NCBI GenBank assembly: GCA_965178125.1
Contig: OZ237769.1
Location: forward strand, 591,120 to 655,119
DNA length: 64,000 bases
Direction: 5' to 3'
Source of the DNA: Bilabrum cf. latius
Lineage: Eukaryota; Bigyra: Bicosoecida; Bigyra; Bicosoecida
Positions 57,301 through 64,000 of the stretch are shown here, in pieces. The notes below the pieces were generated by a model, which worked only from the letters and a program-made list of their open reading frames with translations, was not told the DNA's origin and did no database searches. The translations under genes and the position numbers were made by a program. Each line of letters opens with the position of its first letter. Positions within the stretch are counted from its first letter, which is position 1.

Positions 57301-58071
57301 CTATAGGCTATCGCAGCCAACAGCACCGGTGCGCCACTTGAGGACCACGGGAACCTGACCGATGTTGCCTTGGGTCTGCCTCCAGGCTGTCCTGTCGACC
57401 ATCCCAGTCGCCGGCTGTACCATGATCTAGACGTGTGCTGCCACGACCCCGCCGCTCTCGTAGTCATGTACGGGATCGGCATCCCGGCCACCATGCTGTA
57501 TGCCTTCGGCATCCCTATCTTCGCCGGTGTTTTGCTGTACCGTGCCAGGAACAAGCTGGACGACACCCGGGTGGTGGCCACGCTGGGCTTCCTGCAAGAG
57601 GGATACAGGCGGGACCACTTTTACTGGGAGGTGGCCATCATGGCCCGGAAGCTCATCGTCGTCTGCATCGCCGTTTTTCTCGAACCGTGGGGGGCGGCTG
57701 TTCAGACATATGTGGCGATGACGAACGTATTTGTATTCGCAACGCTGCATGCATTTAACCAGCCGTTCAAAGACCGGGATTTAAATCTTCTGGAACTCCT
57801 CGCCCTAATGAGTGCCTTTCTGACGTTCGTGTGCGGGCTGTTCTTGTTCGACCCAGTGACTGGGGACGGTGTGCGGGTGCTGGCCACGATGGTGGTAGTG
57901 CTGCTGAACACGACCGTGATCGCTGTGGCTATAGGGGTGCTGCTCCTGCCATTTGCTGCACCCTACTTCCTTTCGTGGTGTGGTTGCGGGCGGCTCGATA
58001 GGGAGGGCTCGATCGCCAAGGCGAGGGTTGGTGGGACGGAACAGAGGCGCCTGCCGATCCGAGAAGATTGA
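48375..58071 (+). CDS. Giant surface receptor: FG-GAP, IPT/TIG, FN3, Cys-rich and TRP-like membrane domains
   Basis: Exons 48375-49441 and 49554-58071 (GTAAGA...GCAG, phase 2) code 3194 residues ending at TGA; about 25 in-frame TAGs and no TAA or TGA. A signal peptide (MHSYFSRLLSASLP, then PVLLLLQFLWSIAQ) starts it. Residues ~60-855 carry repeated FG-GAP/integrin-like blades (GDVDGNGVQDLLVNEW; GDWNGDEIPDLLVGSY). A Pro/Ser/Thr linker follows (~860-945), then about ten IPT/TIG repeats to ~2100 (PPSIADVTP...GEGFGP; VDVQGQTGFDLSVFEY). After a FN3-like domain come Cys repeats (CAEGYSGTMCQRCVPGYTRWGVHGCAKC), a first membrane helix at ~2480, and a TRP-like multi-helix region (GFLQEGYRRDHFYWEVAIMARKLIVV). 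This architecture is familiar from oomycetes and algae; ligand and function are unknown. UAG-UAG occurs at 52723. Confidence 0.82.
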
Positions 58072-58750
58072 CACTCAGCTGCATCTACTTGACAATTGTG
58101 CTTCAAATTACATTTGCATTCAATTCGAAAGCGCCACATGCACCGCGGCAGCAACACGATAAGCGAGGCTCAACATATGCCTTTGGATGCTCTGCTCGCT
58201 CTAAGCTACCTCCACCATTACTAGCGCGACCGCTACCAGTGCAAGCCAGTCGGCCAACGAACTGATGCAGCTGCACAACTCTACGAGGCTGCGCAGTGCA
58301 CACCACGGCACTCGGTTTCCAGCCCATGGTCATAGAGAGGTAGATGGGCTTCGAGACGGGAAGCGGTTCCTGATGCACATCACCGTGGTGCGGAGTGCGG
58401 CGCTGCTAATCGTGGAGGATCAGGATCCTTGATTTAAGGTCACAGTACCATAATAAGGCGCCGCGAAAGTTAAAATCTTCTGTAGAAGCTGGTTCATGTA
58501 CTTCGACATCAGGATTTAAGCGACGGGGAGCAGAGATGATACGTAAGTCGAGGCAGGCAAACTCGACGATCCCTGGTATGGCAGCGACAACAGAAAAACT
58601 CATTAGGAAAGTTGTATACTCCCATCCAATGGCAGACCACAACCAGCCCCATATTCGATGTGAAGCCAAGATGTTCAGCAAGACACTACTTTGGCCAACA
58701 TTTCTTCGGTACTTGCTATCTATGATCTAGAAATGATCCACTACGCTATA
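58072..58750. other. Gene-free transition into the subtelomere
   Basis: No supported gene. A minus-strand frame at 58681-58406 (91 codons) and a plus-strand frame at 58536-58730 are short and match nothing I know. A 17-bp sequence, aaggcgccgcgaaagtt at 58455-58471, recurs at 59865-59881 after the first telomeric array. Base composition drops towards AT from here on. Confidence 0.5.
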
Positions 58751-58900
58751 ACTCACATACCACCCGCACAGTACCCCACACACAAACCTTCGCATCATCC
58801 ACCGCACTCACACACCACCCGAACAATACCCCAGACCCACACCTTGACATCATCCACCGCACTCACACACCAACCCCACAATACCCCAGACGCACACCTT
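58751..58900. repeat. 55-bp tandem repeat, 2.7 copies
   Basis: Units at 58751-58805, 58806-58860 and a partial copy from 58861 share actcacacaccacccg...atcatccaccgc. The last copy runs directly into GGGTTAGGGTTAGGG at 58901-58915, a short interstitial telomeric seed. Confidence 0.9.
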
Positions 58901-59452
58901 CGGGTTAGGGTTAGGGTCCCCCCCGCTATGATCATAAATAAATTTATTTTAACCGTCCCCGTGAAATCTCCCAGAAATTTCTGGATTCCGGGTCCAGATT
59001 TGCGACCCAACGACACTCAGGGCCAAATATATCTAAATCTAATGCATGAAATACAAATTTAACCGCTTAATAATTTAGCATGTACGGTTGGTCGTGTACT
59101 ACAGGTACAGTGATTTGGAGTTTCGCGCAAAAAATGTAAGCAATCGCTTCTTGAATCTGGAAGCTATGCAGGGGAGACGAGCGCTGCGACCATCCTGACC
59201 GGAGTTTGGACGCTATCAATGTAGGCATACCGTGAACATCTAATAATGCAATGTGCAACAAGCCGACCCCAATTTATGAATATATTAGTAGGTTTTGTAA
59301 TGTTGCGTAGATTAATTGTGAGAACCTATCCGTCCCCGTGAAATCTCGATTTCGGCCGGTTTCCGGATTCTGAGGCAAATCGGCAAAAACTTTGCCGTTT
59401 GATTTTTGCCCAATGCTGCGGTGCAATTTAACTTTTAATAATGCAAATCAAA
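58901..59452. other. AT-rich subtelomeric spacer
   Basis: The interval starts with two and a half TTAGGG units and holds no supported gene. The 18-mer ccgtccccgtgaaatctc occurs at 58953-58970 and again at 59330-59347, so it contains a diverged internal duplication. Confidence 0.5.
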
Positions 59453-59842
59453 GGGTTAGGGTTAGGGTTAGGGTTAGGGTTAGGGTTAGGGTTAGGGTTA
59501 GGGTTAGGGTTAGGGTTAGGGTTAGGGTTAGGGTTAGGGTTAGGGTTAGGGTTAGGGTTAGGGTTAGGGTTAGGGTTAGGGTTAGGGTTAGGGTTAGGGT
59601 TAGGGTTAGGGTTAGGGTTAGGGTTAGGGTTAGGGTTAGGGTTAGGGTTAGGGTTAGGGTTAGGGTTAGGGTTAGGGTTAGGGTTAGGGTTAGGGTTAGG
59701 GTTAGGGTTAGGGTTAGGGTTAGGGTTAGGGTTAGGGTTAGGGTTAGGGTTAGGGTTAGGGTTAGGGTTAGGGTTAGGGTTAGGGTTAGGGTTAGGGTTA
59801 GGGTTAGGGTTAGGGTTAGGGTTAGGGTTAGGGTTAGGGTTA
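59453..59842 (+). repeat. Telomeric-type array (GGGTTA)65
   Basis: 390 bp of perfect GGGTTA units, that is TTAGGG on the plus strand, pointing to the right-hand chromosome end. It is followed by non-telomeric DNA, so it is interstitial in this assembly. Confidence 0.98.
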
Positions 59843-60466
59843 CAGTACCATCTCAGGGAAGGGTAAGGCGCCGCGAAAGTTGACATGTTCCGCAGAAGTT
59901 GACATGTTCCGCAAAGACGGCGGTGCCGCGCAGTGTCGAAGTGGTCGCAAGATCGCACTGAGGCGGATCTGGGCCAGTTGCAAGGATGCAAGCAGTCGGC
60001 AAGAGGTGCAAGTGATTGGCAATGCATATTTGGTGTATGATTATGTGTGTCTGCTTGGTTTGCAATGAATCTCGGCCGCGGTCTCCTCGGCAGTGCGGCC
60101 CGTGGGTGACGAGCACCCAGGGGGCTGCACGGGATGGACGCCCACCCGGCGAGTCTGGACCAAACCGCGTCGTGCAAATTGGGTTTGCCAAGGAGGTGTG
60201 CCCTGCTGTGTTTCGCCCGCGAGAATAGGGGGTTGTCTCCCCGTCGGGCAGGTGCTCCATCCAGCTCGCCCGTCCGTGACTGAGACAGCACGGGCCGCGA
60301 CAAGTGCGCGAGCCCGGGGATCAAGTCAGCGGCCGATGGCAGCGAGCCGGCATGAAGCGCGTGCACGAGGAGCTTGCGCTCCCCATGCACTGCCTGCCCC
60401 ACCTCATTGCGGATCTGGGACATCAGGTTCATCGTGTTGCCACACACACCTCCACACTCGACGATC
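59843..60466. other. Subtelomeric spacer between telomeric arrays
   Basis: No supported gene. A 19-bp unit aagttgacatgttccgca[ga] is repeated twice at 59877-59914, and the shared 17-mer at 59865-59881 links this spacer to 58455-58471. GC content is higher than in the other spacers, and long antisense frames here look accidental. Confidence 0.5.
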
Positions 60467-61210
60467 TTAGGGTTAGGGTTAGGTTAGGGTTAGGGTTAGG
60501 GTTAGGGTTAGGGTTAGGGTTAGGGTTAGGGTTAGGGTTAGGGTTAGGGTTAGGGTTAGGGTTAGGGTTAGGGTTAGGGTTAGGGTTAGGGTTAGGGTTA
60601 GGGTTAGGGTTAGGGTTAGGGTTAGGGTTAGGGTTAGGGTTAGGGTTAGGGTTAGGGTTAGGGTTAGGGTTAGGGTTAGGGTTAGGGTTAGGGTTAGGGT
60701 TAGGGTTAGGGTTAGGGTTAGGGTTAGGGTTAGGGTTAGGGTTAGGGTTAGGGTTAGGGTTAGGGTTAGGGTTAGGGTTAGGGTTAGGGTTAGGGTTAGG
60801 GTTAGGGTTAGGGTTAGGGTTAGGGTTAGGGTTAGGGTTAGGGTTAGGGTTAGGGTTAGGGTTAGGGTTAGGGTTAGGGTTAGGGTTAGGGTTAGGGTTA
60901 GGGTTAGGGTTAGGGTTAGGGTTAGGGTTAGGGTTAGGGTTAGGGTTAGGGTTAGGGTTAGGGTTAGGGTTAGGGTTAGGGTTAGGGTTAGGGTTAGGGT
61001 TAGGGTTAGGGTTAGGGTTAGGGTTAGGGTTAGGGTTAGGGTTAGGGTTAGGGTTAGGGTTAGGGTTAGGGTTAGGGTTAGGGTTAGGGTTAGGGTTAGG
61101 GTTAGGGTTAGGGTTAGGGTTAGGGTTAGGGTTAGGGTTAGGGTTAGGGTTAGGGTTAGGGTTAGGGTTAGGGTTAGGGTTAGGGTTAGGGTTAGGGTTA
61201 GGGTTAGGGT
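60467..61210 (+). repeat. Telomeric-type TTAGGG array (about 744 bp)
   Basis: Perfect units except one TTAGG variant at about 60479-60483, which marks the start as slightly degenerate. Same orientation as the other arrays. Confidence 0.98.
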
Positions 61211-61888
61211 ATCTAATATAAAGTCAGGGACAGGGTCGGGGAAAAAATATTTTCATCTTCAATATTTGTCGAAAAACGACGTGCTACGATCTCGGCAACT
61301 ACAGGTGATATGAAGACCGTTCAAACTGCATCGGGACGGCCTGGGGGCACAACATGGGCCAAATGTTCCCCAGGTTCCGTTCTGGCCGCGCGGCGCCGAT
61401 ATGGGTGTATGAAGAATTTCACACCGAAAAACGACGTGCTACGATCTCGGCAACTACAGGTGATATGAAGACCGTTCAAACTGCATCGGGACGGCCTGGG
61501 GGCACAACATGGGCCAAATGTTCCCCAGGTTCCGTTCTGGCCGCGCGGCGCCGATATGGGTGTATGAAGAATTTCACACCGAAAAACGACGTGCTACGAT
61601 CTCGGCAACTACAGGTGATATGAAGACCGTTCAAACTGCATCGGGACGGCCTGGGGGCACAACATGGGCCAAATGTTCCCCAGGTTCCGTTCTGGCCGCG
61701 CGGCGCCGATATGGGTGTATGAAGAATTTCACACCGAAAAACGACGTGCTACGATCTCGGCAACTACAGGTGATATGAAGACCGTTCAAACTGCATCGGG
61801 ACGGCCTGGGGGCAAAACATGGGCCAAATATTCCCCAGGTTCCGTTCTGGCCGCGCGGCGCCGATATGGGTGTATGAAGAATTTCACA
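61211..61888. repeat. Subtelomeric spacer with four 155-bp tandem repeats (copy 1)
   Basis: A 60-bp AT-rich leader (atctaatataaagtcaggg...) is followed by 155-bp units at 61271, 61426, 61581 and 61736. The fourth differs (gggcaaaacatgggccaaata) and is cut about 2 bp short where the next telomeric array begins with a GGGTTTAGGG junction. The short Met-initiated frames in each unit are repeat artefacts. Confidence 0.95.
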
Positions 61889-62619
61889 GGGTTTAGGGTT
61901 AGGGTTAGGGTTAGGGTTAGGGTTAGGGTTAGGGTTAGGGTTAGGGTTAGGGTTAGGGTTAGGGTTAGGGTTAGGGTTAGGGTTAGGGTTAGGGTTAGGG
62001 TTAGGGTTAGGGTTAGGGTTAGGGTTAGGGTTAGGGTTAGGGTTAGGGTTAGGGTTAGGGTTAGGGTTAGGGTTAGGGTTAGGGTTAGGGTTAGGGTTAG
62101 GGTTAGGGTTAGGGTTAGGGTTAGGGTTAGGGTTAGGGTTAGGGTTAGGGTTAGGGTTAGGGTTAGGGTTAGGGTTAGGGTTAGGGTTAGGGTTAGGGTT
62201 AGGGTTAGGGTTAGGGTTAGGGTTAGGGTTAGGGTTAGGGTTAGGGTTAGGGTTAGGGTTAGGGTTAGGGTTAGGGTTAGGGTTAGGGTTAGGGTTAGGG
62301 TTAGGGTTAGGGTTAGGGTTAGGGTTAGGGTTAGGGTTAGGGTTAGGGTTAGGGTTAGGGTTAGGGTTAGGGTTAGGGTTAGGGTTAGGGTTAGGGTTAG
62401 GGTTAGGGTTAGGGTTAGGGTTAGGGTTAGGGTTAGGGTTAGGGTTAGGGTTAGGGTTAGGGTTAGGGTTAGGGTTAGGGTTAGGGTTAGGGTTAGGGTT
62501 AGGGTTAGGGTTAGGGTTAGGGTTAGGGTTAGGGTTAGGGTTAGGGTTAGGGTTAGGGTTAGGGTTAGGGTTAGGGTTAGGGTTAGGGTTAGGGTTAGGG
62601 TTAGGGTTAGGGTTAGGGT
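61889..62619 (+). repeat. Telomeric-type TTAGGG array (about 731 bp)
   Basis: Begins gggtttaggg, then perfect TTAGGG units. With the preceding spacer it forms a 1409-bp higher-order unit that repeats once. Confidence 0.98.
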
Positions 62620-63297
62620 ATCTAATATAAAGTCAGGGACAGGGTCGGGGAAAAAATATTTTCATCTTCAATATTTGTCGAAAAACGACGTGCTACGATC
62701 TCGGCAACTACAGGTGATATGAAGACCGTTCAAACTGCATCGGGACGGCCTGGGGGCACAACATGGGCCAAATGTTCCCCAGGTTCCGTTCTGGCCGCGC
62801 GGCGCCGATATGGGTGTATGAAGAATTTCACACCGAAAAACGACGTGCTACGATCTCGGCAACTACAGGTGATATGAAGACCGTTCAAACTGCATCGGGA
62901 CGGCCTGGGGGCACAACATGGGCCAAATGTTCCCCAGGTTCCGTTCTGGCCGCGCGGCGCCGATATGGGTGTATGAAGAATTTCACACCGAAAAACGACG
63001 TGCTACGATCTCGGCAACTACAGGTGATATGAAGACCGTTCAAACTGCATCGGGACGGCCTGGGGGCACAACATGGGCCAAATGTTCCCCAGGTTCCGTT
63101 CTGGCCGCGCGGCGCCGATATGGGTGTATGAAGAATTTCACACCGAAAAACGACGTGCTACGATCTCGGCAACTACAGGTGATATGAAGACCGTTCAAAC
63201 TGCATCGGGACGGCCTGGGGGCAAAACATGGGCCAAATATTCCCCAGGTTCCGTTCTGGCCGCGCGGCGCCGATATGGGTGTATGAAGAATTTCACA
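62620..63297. repeat. Subtelomeric spacer with four 155-bp tandem repeats (copy 2)
   Basis: Offset from copy 1 by exactly 1409 bp. The 155-bp units start at 62680, 62835, 62990 and 63145, with the same variant fourth unit and the same truncated junction. By eye the two spacers look identical, indicating a recent duplication or an assembly-level repeat. Confidence 0.95.
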
Positions 63298-63578
63298 GGG
63301 TTTAGGGTTAGGGTTAGGGTTAGGGTTAGGGTTAGGGTTAGGGTTAGGGTTAGGGTTAGGGTTAGGGTTAGGGTTAGGGTTAGGGTTAGGGTTAGGGTTA
63401 GGGTTAGGGTTAGGGTTAGGGTTAGGGTTAGGGTTAGGGTTAGGGTTAGGGTTAGGGTTAGGGTTAGGGTTAGGGTTAGGGTTAGGGTTAGGGTTAGGGT
63501 TAGGGTTAGGGTTAGGGTTAGGGTTAGGGTTAGGGTTAGGGTTAGGGTTAGGGTTAGGGTTAGGGTTAGGGTTAGGGT
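63298..63578 (+). repeat. Telomeric-type TTAGGG array (about 280 bp)
   Basis: Starts with the same gggtttaggg junction as the array at 61889, but is much shorter and ends abruptly at gttagggtgtcgtgtc. Confidence 0.98.
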
Positions 63579-64000
63579 GTCGTGTCAGAAAACAACAAAT
63601 ACCCTTTTGAATTAGTCCAGGAAGTTCCCCGACCGACCGGGCAATCCAGATTTACATATTCAAATCAAATACTTGAACATTAGCTCCCTGAGCATCTGTC
63701 TTTAACAAGCGAGGATAGTCTGTCCATTGAAAGACCCTATATCTACCAACTGAGGCCATCATGATGGAATCCCCCGACAACATACAGCTTAAAATGAGTG
63801 GATCGACTAGAATAATTTGATAGTAATGCCTCCGATCTGAATGTGGCCTGACTTTTAACGCTTGATAAGAAAACGAAAAGGATAAATATGGTCGCGGAGA
63901 ATCGCATTAATGCACTAAAAGCATTTTACTAGAAATAAATCAGTCTGAAATTAGCGAAGCAATAAAAATATAGAAAGGAATCCATCAAATCTAAAGTAGG
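63579..64000. other. AT-rich sequence beyond the last telomeric array
   Basis: No supported gene, repeat or RNA feature. The composition is markedly more AT-rich than the gene-bearing part. Its presence shows that the telomeric arrays are internal in this assembly, or that a misjoin exists here. Confidence 0.4.

Noticed and set aside
48375-58071. Pseudogene explanation for the many in-frame TAGs
   Set aside because: Only TAG interrupts; random decay would also give TAA, TGA and frameshifts, and conserved housekeeping genes show the same pattern.
61354-63187. Repeated 89-codon frames starting MGQMFPRFRSGRAAP
   Set aside because: They are generated by the 155-bp satellite, overlap one another, and change frame at each unit.
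61271-63297. CRISPR array or phage-like repeats
   Set aside because: Units are 155 bp, head-to-tail without unique spacers, and the context is a eukaryotic subtelomere.
59392-63615. Long open frames made of RVRVRV, LGLGLG or NPNPNP repeats
   Set aside because: They are translations of TTAGGG arrays in different frames; hexamer repeats without stops are open in several frames by arithmetic.

Overview
This is nuclear DNA of a unicellular eukaryote, most likely a flagellated protist or alga, ending in a subtelomere. The evidence is GT-AG introns, mitochondrial and endomembrane genes of eukaryotic type, ciliary genes (TOGARAM-like, CCDC103-like) and kilobase (TTAGGG)n arrays. Most of the left 47 kb is very GC-rich; the last 5 kb is AT-rich and repetitive. 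I cannot name the lineage.

The key to reading the window is the genetic code. With the standard code nearly every long gene is shattered by TAG codons. With TAG read as sense, about twenty single-gene frames appear, several of them clear homologues of conserved proteins, and they then end in TGA (17 genes) or TAA (2 genes), never TAG. Three internal repeats put TAG where the repeat otherwise has CAG, and the dihydroorotate dehydrogenase TAG falls on a Gln of the human enzyme, so UAG most likely encodes glutamine. All gene models here use UAG = Gln. UAA and UGA remain stops.

Layout: 1-8.4 kb, minus-strand genes (partial Hv1-like voltage-sensor protein, EF-hand protein, giant TBC RabGAP-like protein). 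8.4-11.3 kb, plus-strand BBS/CCT-like chaperonin. 11.5-15.6 kb, minus-strand LAMTOR1-like and TMEM161-like genes. 15.6-21.1 kb, CLEC16A-like. 21.3-27.9 kb, minus-strand TOGARAM/crescerin-like. 28.8-29.9 kb, VPS26C. 30.1-31.1 kb, thioredoxin-fold protein. 31.4-33.0 kb, mitochondrial DHODH. 33.2-34.2 kb, TPMT-like methyltransferase. 34.4-36.9 kb, Ariadne RBR E3. 37.1-37.8 kb, HIG1-domain protein. 38.1-38.8 kb, eIF1A. 39.0-40.1 kb, membrane-anchored OvoA-type methyltransferase. 40.3-44.0 kb, transportin-3-like importin. 44.2-45.5 kb, PRP18. 45.7-47.1 kb, CCDC103-like. 48.4-58.1 kb, a 3194-residue FG-GAP/IPT/FN3/TRP-like surface protein. 58.1-64 kb, subtelomere with four telomeric arrays and two copies of a spacer made of four 155-bp repeats.

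Genes are tightly packed, often head-to-head with 38-200 bp between start codons. Introns are few and lie near 5' ends, often after a first exon of only 11-56 nt. There is no operon-like functional clustering. Endolysosomal trafficking and signalling (TBC, LAMTOR1, CLEC16A, VPS26C) and cilium biogenesis (TOGARAM, CCDC103, BBS-like chaperonin) are nevertheless well represented. Many long proteins carry large Gly/Ala/Ser-rich or acidic insertions.
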